From NCBI RefSeq assembly GCF_000186865.1, contig NW_008705574.1:608737-672174 (forward strand): DNA of 63,438 bases, given 5' to 3'. Within the stretch, counting starts at the first letter, position 1; each line of letters begins with the position of its first letter. The stretch is from Aureococcus anophagefferens. Its lineage: Eukaryota; Sar; Pelagophyceae; Pelagomonadales; Pelagomonadaceae. Under the pieces are notes generated by a model. That model worked only from the letters and a program-made list of their open reading frames with translations, was not told the DNA's origin and did not search any database. Shown here in pieces: positions 1 to 10,817 of this stretch. The position numbers and the translations under genes are program-made.

Positions 1-3000
1 GTCGCCTTGGCGCCCGGCGCGGCGAGCGCGTCCTTGAGCGCCGCGAGGGCGCCGTCGAGGACGAGGCCCGCGGCCGCCGCGAGCGGGCCGCCGGCGCCGA
101 GGCCCGAGTCGAGCACCGCGGCGGCGGCCGCGACGTGGCGCGCGAGCGCGGCGGCGTCGGCCCGCGGGTCGTCGGGCCGCGCCCGGAGCGCGACGCGCGC
201 GAAGTCGACGCAGCGCGCCCAGAGCGTCGCCGCCGCCGCGAGCTTGCGGTCGTCGAAGGCCGACCACGCGCGCGCGCCGCCGCCCGGCGCCCGCGACCGC
301 GCGTCCGCCTGGCGCCGCTCGCGCGCCGTCGCCGGCGCGACGCGGGCCCACCAGGCCGGGTCCGCCAGGTCCGGCGCCGGCGCGCGCCAGGACCGCTCGC
401 TCCGGTCCAGCGCGCGCGCGCGGCGCGCCGCCGCCGCCTCGCCCAGGCCCGGCGCGGGCGCCTCCGCCGCCGTCGCCGCGACGAGGTGCCAGCAGAGGCC
501 CGCGCAGTAGTCGTCGTCGTCGGTGCGCCGCTTGCCGGAGACGTAGTCCTCGTCGACCGTGGGCCTGGCCAGCGCGGCGAGGATGGCGACGAGCGCGGAC
601 CGCGCGCGCAGCGAACCGAGCGCGTCGGGCGGCCGCCGCGCGTCGAGATATCGCGCCGCGAGCGACGCCGTCGACGCCGCGTCGAAGGTCGCGACGGCGC
701 GGGCCTGGCCCCGGAGGGCCGCGTGCTCCGGCAATCGCGCCAGGAGCGCGCGCAGGAGCTCGAGGCTCAGCGCGGTGCCGCGCGCGCGCGCGTCGCCGGC
801 CGCGCCGGCCGCGACGCGGAACGCGCCGCAGCGCGCCAGGGCTTCTACTACACCACCATCCACCAGCCGGAGCGCGACGTCCTGGCGCGCCGCGCCTAAA
901 CGCAGCAGCGCGGCGGCGGCCGTCTCCAGCGTCGACGCGTCCAGCGCGGCGTCGCGGCCGCCGTCTTCCAACGACGCGAACGCGGACGCGACGGCGTCCG
1001 CGGAGAGCGCCGGCGGGCCGTCGGACCGCTCCGCGGCGCCGCGGGCGAACTGGGGCGCGCCCTCGGCGAGCGCCGCCGACGCGGCGAGGCGCGCCCAGGG
1101 CGTCGACGACGCCGCGGCGTCGACGCAGACGCGCGACCACGTGCCGTGGGAGACGGCGCCCGCCGCGCCGCCCCGGCGGAGCGCCGCGAGGCCGTGGGCC
1201 AGGGCGACGTAGCAGTGGCCGCGGAAGACCTCCGTGGTCGCGTCGCGGCGGCGCTCCAGCGACGCGCCGACCGCGGCGACGAGCGCGGCGAACTCGGAGA
1301 CGTGCTTCGACGCGTCGAGATCCGCGACCTCGCCCAAACTCCTCAAGTTCGCGAGGCCGTCGGCGAGGCCGCGCGCGAGGGGCTCCGCGGCGGCGCCGTC
1401 GCCCCGCGGGCACGTTTGCAGCGCACCCGCCGCCGCCTCGACGAGCGCGACGAGCGCGCGGCGCGGCGCGTCCAGGCCGGCCGGCGCCGCGTCGCCGAAG
1501 GGGTCGCCGCCGGCCGTCAGGTAGGGCACGGGGCCCAGGTCGGCGTCGCGCGTCGTCTCCACGACGGCGGCCTCGTAGGCGAAGCCCGCGGCGACGACGC
1601 CCAGACGCTGGGCCGCGTCCGCGAGGTCCAGCGCCGCGCGCTCCGCCGCCGCGGCGTCGTTCGCGTGCGCCGCCCAGGCGCCGAGCCGATCCGCGACGTC
1701 CGCGGGCAGGGCCTTGCGCGCGGCCGCGTCGAGGCCCGCGGCGTCGACGACGTCGAGCACGGCGTAGAGGCGCGACGTCGGCTTCGCCGCGTGCGCGAGC
1801 GCGAGCTTCCGCAAGGACGGATCCCGGTCGAAGACGTCGTCGAGGCGCGCCGGTTCCGGCGCGGCCACGCGGAAGGGCGCCCCGAGGATCGACGGCGCCG
1901 CGCCGAAGTAGGCGTCGACGGCGCCGCGGCAGCGGCCGCGGCTCCGCTCGGCGACGCCCTCCGGGAGCTTGGACGCGTGCGCGCACACCGCGACGACGTC
2001 CAAGAGCGCGCGCGCGAGCCGCGCGGACGCCGCGGGGACCGCGTCGCCCGCGACGGCCGCCGCGGCGCGCGCCACGAGCGTCGTCAGGGCCCGCCCGTCG
2101 TCGCCGGCGGCCACGGCGTCGACGACCGCGGACCGCGACGCCCGCCGCTTCGCGAGGACGAACAACAGCCCGAGCGCGCGCTCGCCCGTCTCGCAGGCCC
2201 TCGCCGCGAGCCGCGGGCCCTTGTCCAGCGGCGCCGTGCAGGCCAGGGCCAGGTCGACGACCGCGGACAGCGCGCCGCCGTTGAGGAGCCAGCCCGCGAG
2301 GTCGCGCGTCTCCGGCGCCGCGAGGAGCTCCAGCGCGCCGAACCGCGCGTCGGCCCAAGAGGCGGCCGCGGGCGGCGCCGGGTCCGCTAAACCGTCGGCG
2401 TCGGGCGTCGTCGCGCCCCAGGCGTCGTCGTCGTCGCCGTCGCCCTCGAGGGGCGCGGCGACGCGCGCGGCGAAGGCGTCGCGGAGCTCGCGGCCGCGCT
2501 CCGACGCCGCGAGCGCGGCCAGGAACCGCGCGCCGTCCGTCGACCTGCGCGGAACTCGAATCTTCAACCCGACTTCAATGTGCGCGTCATCGAACGGTTT
2601 GGACCAGACTCTTTCGCCGTGCTTCGAGAACTCGACGAGAAACATCGATTCGTCCAAAAATCAGCCGAATCGACTCCGATGTGGCCGAGCTCGAGCATTT
2701 CAAAGTTTCGTCGGGACGTCCCGAACCGGCGGTCGATTTCCGCGCCGTCCGTCGACGTCGCGGCGACGTGGCTCAGGAGGAACACGGCGCGGCAGGACGT
2801 CGCCTCGGCGTGGCGCGCGCCCCGGGGCGCGACGCGCGCCGCGAGCTCCGACAGCAGGCCCTGGGGCTCGCACCCAAAGTAGCGGACGGACGCCAAATCG
2901 TCGTCGCGGAACCCCCGGAGCCCGCCGGGCTTCTCGCCCGCCGTCGCGAGCGCGAAGGACGGGTGCGGGAGGCCGTCGGGGCCCGGCGACGTCTGCATGG

Positions 3001-6000
3001 CCTCGAAGGCCTTGGGCAGCTCCCGCGGCGCCGCCTGGGTCGCGCCCGCGGACGACAGGAGCAGTTCGCCGAGCGTCCGCGGCGGCGCCGCGGCCGCGTC
3101 GACGAGCGCGCGCGACGCCGGCGACCGGCCCGCCGCGGCGTCGCGGCACGCGGCCCCGAAGGCCGCCTCCCGCTCCGCGACGGCCCCTAAAAGCTCGAGC
3201 GCCGCGGCCTCGCACCGCGACCGCCACCACGCCGCGCCCGCGCCGGCGAGCGCCGCGTTCCGCGCGCGTTTCACCGCGCGGACGTCGAGCGCGTGGCGCA
3301 GCTTCGACCGGTCGTCGACGTCCGCGCGGCGCCCGCCGGGCTGCACGGCGCCCAGGGGCGGCGGCACGGCGTCGTCGCGGCACAAATCGTCGTCGTCGCC
3401 GCCGAAGTCGGCCGCGAGACCGTCGTCCGCGCCGCCCGCCTCGCGCGCGCGCGCCGCCAACCCCGCGACGGCGCGCAGCAGGCCGCAGGCCGGGCCCAGC
3501 GCGTCGTAGAGCACGGCGAAGCCGCCGCTCGGCGACGGCGACCGCGACGCGCCGTCGAAGTCGTCGGCCCAGTCCGCGGACCCCGGCGCGTAGCGGCCGA
3601 GCACGGCGCTGCAGAGCGCGAGCGCGCGCGTCGCGAGGCGCCAGCGCTCGTCGTCGAAGCGGAAGGCGAGTGGCGCTGCTTCCGCACACACAGCACACCG
3701 CAGGAGCACGTCGCGCGCCGCGAACTTGACCGCGGCGACGCGCGCGGCGCTGTCGAGATGCGGCTCCACGGCCGCCAGCAGCGCGAGCACGGCGCCCGTC
3801 GCGCCGTAGGTCCGGAGCCGCGTCTCCGCGCCGCGGAGGTCGCGGTCGGCGACGCCCTCGCCCTCGCCGCAGCACTCGTCGAGCTGCTGGACCAGCGGGT
3901 TGACCGCGCCCGGCTGCGAGAGCGCCGCGGCCGCGGACACGGGCGCCGGCGCCGCGGGCGGCGCCGCGGCGGCCGCGACCTGGCCGAAGGCGGCGCCGTA
4001 GGGGCTCGGCGGCGCGGGCGGCGGCGGCGGCGGCGGCGCCTCCTGCGCGAGCATGGCCCGCGGCAGCTTGAGGAGCCGGGGCGGCTTGGAAAACACGACG
4101 CCCTTCGACTCGACGACGCGCGCGGCCACGACGAGCTTCGCGACGACCTCGGCCGTCTTCGGGCAGGCGCAGAGCGCGACGACGGCGCGGAGTAAGGCGG
4201 CCTTGAGGTCCGGCGGCACGGCGTCGGACTCGCGCGCGTAGAGCCGTAACAAGCTCCCCGCGACGCGCGCCGCGTCGCGGTGGCCCGGCGCGTCGCCGCC
4301 GCGGGAAGATGAAGCACACGCGTCGCAGAGCCGCTCGACGTGGGCCGGCGACGGCCGCGCGCAGTTGGCGAGCACGTCGGCGACGGCGACGAGCGCGTCC
4401 GCGTCCGCCGCGGACAACCAGAGCGGCTCGCGCGGCGCGTCGAACGGACGATACAAATTCTGCATCGCGCCCGGCGGCGGCGGCGTCGCCCCGGACCGCT
4501 CGAGCTCGTTGGCCCGCAGCATCTCGCCGTAGCGGTCCACCAACGCCAGGAAGTTCTTGAGCGAGTAGCCCGGCGGCGGCGCGGACCCGTCGAAGACGCC
4601 GCTCGGCGCGACGGCCGCGAACTCGTTTTCCGGCTGGTCGCCCGCCCGTAAAAAGTCGCGGACGGCGTCGGCGGTCTCATGCGAGCCCCGCGCGACGGCG
4701 CCGAGGAGCGTGAGGTAGGGCACGCGGCCCAGGTCGTCGCGGCGCGCGCAGTCGCCGACGCGCCGGACGAGGTGGCCCAGCGCTGTGACATCACCATTCA
4801 CAGACCCGAAGAACTTCTCCGTGAACGCGGGCAGGCGCTCGCCGACGCCCACGACCAACGCCAGCACGTCCTCGAGCCCGTCCGGGACGCCCTCGACGTC
4901 GCCGCGCGGGCCCGGTAAGGCGTCGACGTCGAGCAGGGCCTCGACGAACGCGTTCGCCAATTCGCCCAACGCCACCAGGTAGACCACGGGCTCGCGGCCG
5001 CCGCCGCCGTCCCGCAACGCGCCTCTTAACAGCCCGTGGGTCCGCACGAGGAACCGGCAGACGCCCGCGTCGAGCGCGTCGCCGAGCCGCCTTCTGAGCT
5101 CCTGCTCCGACGCCGGGTCCGCGGCGTCCCACGACCGCGGCCGCTTGAGCAGCGCGACGGCCAGCGCCGCGACGCCCCGCGCGCCGCGGCCCTCGAGCCC
5201 CTCCGGCGCGGGCCAGGCGTCGACGAAGCGCTGCGCGGCGCCCGCGTCCGCGCGGAGCGCGTTCGGTTCTGTGGGTTCTTCGCCGTCGGCCGCGTCGCCG
5301 TAGAGGAAGAGCGCCGTAGAGCTCGAGGGCGCCGCGGCGCCGCGGTCCCGGAAGCGCGCGGACCCGTCCAAGGCCTGGACCGCCGCCAGGAGGAGCACGT
5401 CGCGGCAGCGGCGGAGCTTGGCCGCGTGCGGATGTAAGGAAGGGGTCCCGGCCTTCCGGCCCGCGTCGTCCAAGGCCGCGGACAGGTCGCGCGCGGCCTC
5501 GAAGAGCCGCGCGGCCTCCGTGTCGAGGATTTGTACTTCATAAAAAGCGAAGAAGCAGGTCTCGGCGACGGACGCGGCGAGCGCGCCCGCGACGGCCGCG
5601 CGCTCGGCCGGCTGCGCCCACGCGGAGCCGCTCAGCGCCTTGACGCCGGCGAGGAGCGTCGCGGGCACGTCCGCGCGGAGGCACGCGACGGCGGCGTCCC
5701 CGAGTATGCGCTTCTTCGCGCGGGGGAGGCGGCCGTCGAGCGCGCCCTTGACGAGCTCGCCCAGAGCCCGCAGACCGCAGCGAGCTTCGAAGTACCAGAG
5801 CCGCCGCGCGGCGCCCGCGACGTCGTCGTCGAGCGCGCCGCCCCGGGCCAGGCCCAGGCGCTCCGCGAGCTCGCGGCGCCGCGCGCGGTCCGTGACCTTG
5901 GCGAAGAGCTCGAGGCACGCCTCCTCGTCGAGGCGGAGCTCGTCGGATAAGGCCGCGACCAAACGCGCGGTCCGCGGCTGGAGCGCCTGCGGCCGGCCCC

Positions 6001-6187
6001 GCAGCTGGAGCGGCTGGTTCCCCGCGAGGGCCTGGCGCTTCGCCGGGGCCGGCCCGGCGACGTCGAGCACGCGCGCGAGGGCCGCGACGCGCGGGCTCGC
6101 GAGGTAGCGCTCGACGTCGCCGCCGCCGCTCTCGTCGCCGGCGATCCACGCGATGAGCGATTCGAGGATCTCGTAGTTGCTGTCCAT
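1..6187 (-). CDS. Nup205/Nup192-like nucleoporin (partial, 3' end beyond window)
   Basis: Large inner-ring scaffold nucleoporin of the nuclear pore complex. Exons read 6187-2757 and 2544-1, still open at the left edge, giving at least 1990 residues; human NUP205 is about 2010. The N-terminal 250 residues carry the family pattern: an acidic helix with DEEACLELFAKV, then LWYFEARCGLRALGELVKGA, then helical repeats with VPYLTLLGAVARG. The protein is all-alpha with no membrane segment. It starts at MDSNYEIL, 188 bp head-to-head with the J-domain gene. One introner (2545-2756) interrupts it; removing the element and one duplication copy rejoins Thr-Ser-Thr-Asp in phase 2. Family assignment rests on pattern and length, not a search. 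Confidence 0.72.
2545..2748 (-). mobile_element. Introner 1 (family B) in Nup205-like gene
   Basis: Short non-autonomous element acting as an intron. Target duplication in transcript sense is GTCGACGG (2749-2756 and 2537-2544), and the flanking direct repeat extends to 16 bp by chance overlap with the element end. Element ends are ...GCGCGGAA and TTCCGCGCAG. Intron 2756 to 2545 is GT-AG, phase 2. It contains the shared core TTCGGCTGATTTTTGGACGA in reverse complement. Confidence 0.85.
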
Positions 6188-6375
6188 GGGCTCTGTGTCT
6201 GCGCGCTAAAGCGACGCGGACTTTGGGGGGTCGTGCGAGTCGCACAGCACCTGCACTCGATCGCGGTCGCGCCAAAAGCTCGAGGCGCCTCCCGCAGCAA
6301 CGAGGCCGTTCAGGTTCAGGTTGCCCTGGGCAGCGCCTCCGCATGGGCGTCCCCCGGCGCTGAAGGCAGCCTCGC

Positions 6376-7845
6376 ATGGGCCTCCTCGAGCGGTCCCAGT
6401 CCGTGCTGGGCCTGAGCCCCCTGTCCTCCGACGGCGACGTCCGGAAGTCGTTCCGCCGCCTGAGCCTCGAGCACCACCCGGACCGGAACCCCGACGACGT
6501 CGACGGGGCGACGAAGCGGTTCCAGGCCATCAGCTCCGCCTACGCCTACCTCACGTCCGAGGCCGGCTCCGCCGAGGCGGGCCGCGCCGCCGAGGCCGCG
6601 CGGCGCGCCGCGGAGCGCTGCGACTTTTCGGAGCGGCGGCGGAAGCCCGCCGCTGGGTCGGCGCGCGCACACGCGGCCGCGTCGAAGCCGCCCGCGGCGG
6701 CGCCGACCTTCTTCTCCGCGGCGCCCAAGGCCCAGCGCAGCGGCGACGCCCTGCGCGCGCACTTCCGGCGCGCGGCCTCCGACCGAGAGGCCGAGGCGCA
6801 CGGCGTCCACAAGAAGCGGCGGCCCCTCGACCCGCTGCCCCGGCGGGAGAAGCCGCGGGACGCGGCCGCCGACGCCGCGGAGCAGGACGCGCGGGCCGCG
6901 GCCGTCCGGCGGAGCGCCTTCGAGGCCGCGCGGCTCCGCAAGGCCCGGCAGGCGCTCGACGACCGGCGGCACGCCGAGGAGCAGCGACGGCTCCGCGAGG
7001 CGGCCATGCGCGAGGCCGCGCGGGAGGCGCGGGAGGCCGAGGAGGCCGAGCGGGCCGCGCGCGAGGCCCACGAGCGCGCGGAGGCGGACGAAGCGGAGGC
7101 GCGCGACCGGCGCTTCCGCGGCGCCGCGGCGAAGGCGCGCGAGACGCGGGACGCGGCCCGGTCGGAGAAGGACCTGCGCAGGAAGGCCGAGGCCGACTTC
7201 AAGGAGACCATGCGGCGCGAGGAGGCGGAGCGCAAGCTCGCGGCGCTGGAAGCGCGGCGCGCGGAGACGCGGGCCGTCGCGGAGCGGCTGCGGCTCAAGG
7301 AGGAGGCGCGCCTCGAAGAGGAGCGCGCGCGCGACGAGGCGGCGCGCGCCGCCGCGGCGGCCTTCGTCGAGCGGGAGCGGGGGCGGGAGGCCGCCGCGAA
7401 GCGCGCGGGCCGCGACGCGGCCAAGGCGGAGCTCGAGCGTCTGAAGCGCGTCGCGCGCGCGAAGCTCGAGGCCATGGACGCGCGGCGCCGCGAGGCCGTC
7501 GCCATGGCCAACGAGGACGAGATCGCGCGGGCGTGCCGCGCGCGCGACCGCCGCGCGCGCGACGACGCGGCCGCGGCGCGCGCGCGCGACGCCGCCGCGG
7601 CGCGCGCGGCGCGGCCGCCGCTGCCGCCGGGGTCGCCGCCGCGGCTGCGGCGGGCCGTGACGAAGGCGCGCATGGAGGCCGCGGCCGCGCTCGCGGCCGC
7701 CGCGCTCGAGGACGCCGTCGACCTGAGCCTGATCCGCCACTTCGAGGCGACGCCCTGGACGTGCGCCGCGTGCACCTTCGTCAACGCGGCGCCCGAGTTC
7801 CTCTGCTGCGGGACCTGCGGGAGCGAGCGCCCCCCCGGAAGTTAA
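6376..7845 (+). CDS. J-domain protein with coiled coil and RanBP2-type zinc finger
   Basis: 489 residues. Residues 10-60 form a J domain with the HPD tripeptide at 34-36, followed by RNP, so it should stimulate an Hsp70 ATPase. Residues about 150-430 are highly charged Arg/Glu/Ala helix, probably a long single helix or coiled coil. The C-terminus (about 459-485) has WTCAACTF...LCCGTCG, the two CxxC pairs of a RanBP2 zinc finger, which binds ubiquitin or RNA in other proteins. It lies head-to-head with the nucleoporin gene; shared promoter use is possible. No leader or membrane segment is visible. The client pathway is unknown. Confidence 0.8.
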   Translation: MGLLERSQSVLGLSPLSSDGDVRKSFRRLSLEHHPDRNPDDVDGATKRFQAISSAYAYLTSEAGSAEAGRAAEAARRAAERCDFSERRRKPAAGSARAHAAASKPPAAAPTFFSAAPKAQRSGDALRAHFRRAASDREAEAHGVHKKRRPLDPLPRREKPRDAAADAAEQDARAAAVRRSAFEAARLRKARQALDDRRHAEEQRRLREAAMREAAREAREAEEAERAAREAHERAEADEAEARDRRFRGAAAKARETRDAARSEKDLRRKAEADFKETMRREEAERKLAALEARRAETRAVAERLRLKEEARLEEERARDEAARAAAAAFVERERGREAAAKRAGRDAAKAELERLKRVARAKLEAMDARRREAVAMANEDEIARACRARDRRARDDAAAARARDAAAARAARPPLPPGSPPRLRRAVTKARMEAAAALAAAALEDAVDLSLIRHFEATPWTCAACTFVNAAPEFLCCGTCGSERPPGS

Positions 7846-7858
7846 CCACTGTTCCCTG

Positions 7859-7882
7859 CCATACCCCGCCGGCGGGATATGG
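7859..7882. repeat. Imperfect palindrome with CCCGCCGGCGGG core
   Basis: A 24-bp inverted repeat with one mismatched pair lies 14 bp after the J-domain stop codon. The same core and arms occur as a perfect 30-bp palindrome at 21521-21550, also just past a stop codon. It could form a hairpin in the 3' UTR. Confidence 0.7.
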
Positions 7883-8041
7883 TACATGGCGCTTGCTTGG
7901 GCTTGAACGAGCTTCAACATGGACTTCAACAAGGCGCGACCGCTTGCAATCTCGGTTGTCACACTCTTTCATTCGCGACCTCTGGCCACGGAGATGTGCG
8001 ACGCTGCGAGGACCTAACGGGCTGCCCCCGCGCGTATCATC

Positions 8042-8701
8042 ATGTGGTCTTCGGCAGAGAAAGAGAGCGACGCGCCGAAAAAGAGGAGGCCGCTGCTCTG
8101 CGCCTGCTCCAAGCAGGATGTGGTGGACCCTAATCCGCCGCCTGCCCCGGCCGAGTCGTGGCTCACCAGTCCGAGCCAGCCGCCGGAGGCAATCGAGGAC
8201 AAGCCCGCGCGTCGGTCCTCTCTCTCCGACGCCATGGCGGTGGCCAGGGAGAACGTCCGGATGTCGCACGCGCAAGCCTCGAAGTGGGCGGGGGACGTCT
8301 CGCGGCACACGCAGTCGTTCCTCACGGCCAAAGGCTGGTGCGGCAGCCTGACGGTATGCGTCGGCCTGTTCGCCGTGAAGATCATCGTGTCGCTCCCCGT
8401 CGGCGGCAACGTGGCCATCGAGATGCATTGGGCGAACCTCGTCGGCTCGACCTTTGACGGGTGGGGGTCCGGCGACGAGGACGCGGAGGAGAAGAGCAAG
8501 GTGCCCAAGGCCCTGAAGCGTCTCGCCAGCATCCTCGTCGCGGCGCGGAAGGCGCTCCCCACGCGCCGCATCCACGGCGCGACCATCGGGGTCGCCGTCG
8601 ACCTCACGTGCTGGGGCGTCGGCATGGAGATCGAGGCGGACATCGAGGTCGCGTCCATCGACATCGAAGAGGACCAGGTCGACTGTTTCTGCGGGAAGTG
8701 A
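8042..8701 (+). CDS. Unrecognised 219-residue protein
   Basis: I do not recognise a family. The N-terminal 60 residues are polar and low complexity with a Cys pair (LLCACSK). The middle has one moderately hydrophobic stretch around LTVCVGLFAVKIIVSLPVGG, then an acidic-basic linker and a C-terminal part rich in beta-branched residues (GATIGVAVDLTCWGVGMEIE), ending VDCFCGK. No signal peptide. Codon use is like its neighbours, with strong GC3. The start is the first ATG of the frame. It is followed convergently by the GLG1-like gene. It may be a lineage-specific protein. Confidence 0.55.
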   Translation: MWSSAEKESDAPKKRRPLLCACSKQDVVDPNPPPAPAESWLTSPSQPPEAIEDKPARRSSLSDAMAVARENVRMSHAQASKWAGDVSRHTQSFLTAKGWCGSLTVCVGLFAVKIIVSLPVGGNVAIEMHWANLVGSTFDGWGSGDEDAEEKSKVPKALKRLASILVAARKALPTRRIHGATIGVAVDLTCWGVGMEIEADIEVASIDIEEDQVDCFCGK

Positions 8702-8851
8702 CGGGCGGACGACGCCGGTCGAAGCGCCGTTCGGCGGGGTACGCTAGGGACGAGCGGCGGCGCCGCCCGGACGGCGGGATGCTGGCGGTCCTCTTGAGCT
8801 CGCATCTCACCGCCGGCTTACATGTCCCAAATGTACAGTGGGTTTTTACGA

Positions 8852-9790
8852 CTAGATGCCGACCATGGCGAGCGCGTCCTTCCGCTTCCGCGGCCGCCGT
8901 CGCCGCGTCTCCGGCGGGGCCGCGAGCGGCGGCGGCGCGGCCTCCGCGAGCGGCGGCGGCGCGACGGCCTCCGGCGCGCCGCCGACGGGCGCGGGGCGCC
9001 GGCGCCGGGCCGGGCTCCGGGGCCCGGCCGAGGACGGGTTCCGCGCGCCACCGACTTTCGTCGCCTTGACGTGCGTGCCCTCGGGCAGCTGCGCGTGGCC
9101 CGCCGGGTAGCGCTCGAGGTAGGCCTGCGTGTCCCGGGCCTCCTTGTCGGCCATGTGGGCCGCGGCCACGAGGCGCGCGTGCTCGTCGGCGATGCCGCCG
9201 TTCTCCGCTTTCGGCATAGCGTCCAAGATCGCGCGGATCCGCGCGCGCCGGTCGTCGGCCTCGCGCTGCTCGAGGGTCGCGGCGCGCTTCGCCGCGCGGG
9301 ACCCCGGCTGGCGGCGCCCCGCGCGGCGGAGCTCCGCGAGGCGCGCGAGGCCGGACCCGCACGGCGTGTCGACGACGCGCGCGTGGTTCCTGTTCTTCCG
9401 GAGGCAGCTCAGCGGCGGCGCGCGCGCCGCGTCCTCGTCGCCGTTCGAGCAGAGCGCGGCGGCCTGGGGCCGGCAGGCCTCGAGCGTGGCGTGCCGGGCC
9501 GCGACGAGCCCCTCGCAGGAGGGCTCGAGCACGGCCCTGCCGACGAGGGAGCCGAGACACTGCCGAATCGACTCCAGGCCCCCGAGACCACTGCAGTACT
9601 GCTGGATGGACCGGCCACAGGGCCGCCGGCTCCCCGCGGGAGTGGCCCCGCCCGGCGCGCCGCCGCCGCGGCCGCCGCCGGCCGCGCCGCCGCCGCCGGA
9701 GGCGCCGCCCGCGGACGACTTCGACGAGACCGACGAGCCCGAGCCGCAGAGCGCCAACAAAGCGAACGCGAACAGCGCAGGGCGCGCCAT
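8852..9790 (-). CDS. Secreted Cys-rich GLG1-like repeat protein
   Basis: 312 residues from MARPALFAFALLALCG, a clear signal peptide (an in-frame ATG at 9967 would bury it, so I chose the inner start). After a Gly-rich linker come about two units of the GLG1 (Golgi apparatus protein 1, Cys-rich FGF receptor) pattern: CGRSIQQYC, a CL motif and LEPSCEGLV, then LEACRPQAAALC and SCLRK. The C-terminal half is basic and Ala/Pro-rich with no membrane span. GLG1 repeats occur in secretory-pathway proteins; the role here is unknown. The 317-bp gap to the divergent neighbour at 10108 shows no recognisable element. Confidence 0.62.
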   Translation of the reverse strand: MARPALFAFALLALCGSGSSVSSKSSAGGASGGGGAAGGGRGGGAPGGATPAGSRRPCGRSIQQYCSGLGGLESIRQCLGSLVGRAVLEPSCEGLVAARHATLEACRPQAAALCSNGDEDAARAPPLSCLRKNRNHARVVDTPCGSGLARLAELRRAGRRQPGSRAAKRAATLEQREADDRRARIRAILDAMPKAENGGIADEHARLVAAAHMADKEARDTQAYLERYPAGHAQLPEGTHVKATKVGGARNPSSAGPRSPARRRRPAPVGGAPEAVAPPPLAEAAPPPLAAPPETRRRRPRKRKDALAMVGI

Positions 9791-10107
9791 GCTGGGCGCG
9801 AATTGCGGTGCGCCCAGGCCGAGGCCGACGATGCTGCCGACTTGCCGAGGCGCCTCTCGCAGTCTCTCGCTCGGCTCGAGTAGGGCCTCGGATCGGCCTC
9901 GCCTGCCGCGCGCGCGCAACCGCTTGCGCGTCTCGTGCACGCGCGTCGCCGCCCACGACAGTTCCAAGCAGCGCTGTCATCTTCTTCGGCGGCTGCGTAC
10001 CGCCCCAAACCCGCTCAAGCCGCTTCGCTCGCGCGCCCTCGCCGCAGATACAGCGCCGGTCCCCGCGGCGCGCTGCCAGAGAAAGCAGTGCCCTGTGCGC
10101 CGCCAGC
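9791..10107. other. Intergenic gap between divergent genes
   Basis: 317 bp between two outward-facing start codons. GC-rich; I see no TATA box, repeat or RNA gene. It presumably carries both promoters. Confidence 0.4.
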
Positions 10108-10668
10108 ATGCTCCGCGCGCTCGCCGTCGCGGCCGTCGCGGCGTCTCTTAAACCCCAAAGGCATCATCGACTCGCGCCGCGCCGCGTCGCCGTCGCCGCG
10201 GAGCCCGCGCCGCCGCCGCCGCCCTTCGCCCTCGAGGATCAGCCGCCGCCGAAGAGCTGGGGCGACGAGGAGTGGAAGTGGGGCTCGGCCGACGGCCTCG
10301 CCCACGAGGCGGCGGCGGCGCTCCGGGCGCACTTCGCGAAGCGGCACCGGCGGACGTCCTTCCTCGCCTGGGCCAAGGCCGGCACCGTCGACATGTCCGA
10401 CCTCGTGCTCGCGCTGGCGCTCAAGTGCCAGCGCGCGCGGAACGAGGGCTACGACGCGCCCGACGGCCGCTGGGAGGCGCTCATGGACGGCATCGCCAAC
10501 GCCGAGTACAGCGACGGGCCCCTCATCGACCAGCCCAAGCTCGCGGCGGCGGTCAACGCGCGGCTGCCGGAGCCCGTGCCCTTCGACGGCTACGAGCTAG
10601 GCCAGTACCCCGCGGGCGTCTGCGGCCACGCGCTCGCGCACCTCGGCTTCGTCGAGAAGGGGCTGTGA
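10108..10668 (+). CDS. Leader-bearing protein of unknown function
   Basis: 186 residues starting MLRALAVAAVAASLKPQRHH, a hydrophobic leader followed by an Arg-rich stretch, which suits a signal peptide plus transit peptide for a secondary plastid, although the canonical Phe after the cleavage site is Leu here. The mature part (about 55-186) is helical with WKWGSADGLAHEAAAALRAHF and LALALKCQRARNEG. I cannot name a domain. A 49-bp tandem duplication begins in its last codons. The upstream in-frame ATG at 9808 was rejected because the preceding 100 residues look like translated promoter. Confidence 0.6.
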   Translation: MLRALAVAAVAASLKPQRHHRLAPRRVAVAAEPAPPPPPFALEDQPPPKSWGDEEWKWGSADGLAHEAAAALRAHFAKRHRRTSFLAWAKAGTVDMSDLVLALALKCQRARNEGYDAPDGRWEALMDGIANAEYSDGPLIDQPKLAAAVNARLPEPVPFDGYELGQYPAGVCGHALAHLGFVEKGL

Positions 10669-10750
10669 GACCCCCGCCCCTAACTGTGTCTGTGCCTGTG
10701 CCGAGAAGGGGCTGTGAGACCCCCGCCCCTAACTGTGTCTGTGCCTGTGC
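10653..10750. repeat. 49-bp tandem duplication across a stop codon
   Basis: Two identical 49-bp copies (10653-10701 and 10702-10750). The first includes the last codons and the TGA of the gene ending at 10668, so the 3' UTR contains a second copy of the coding end and stop. Confidence 0.9.
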
Positions 10751-10817
10751 CGAGCGCGGCCGCGGTAAGAAGACGCCCCCCTCACTCGCGCAGCAGCGGC
10801 GCGCGCTCGACCTCATG

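Noticed and set aside
135..2390. Long plus-strand open frames opposite the nucleoporin
   Set aside because: They are Arg/Ala-rich shadows produced by high GC3 on the opposite strand; the minus frame has the family pattern and rejoins across the introner.
6321..8351. 676-codon plus-strand open frame over the J-domain gene
   Set aside because: Out of frame with the J domain and zinc finger; Arg-rich shadow composition.
8042..8784. Readthrough of the TGA ending the 219-residue unknown protein
   Set aside because: The extension is Arg/Gly-rich and short with no pattern; nothing supports translation.
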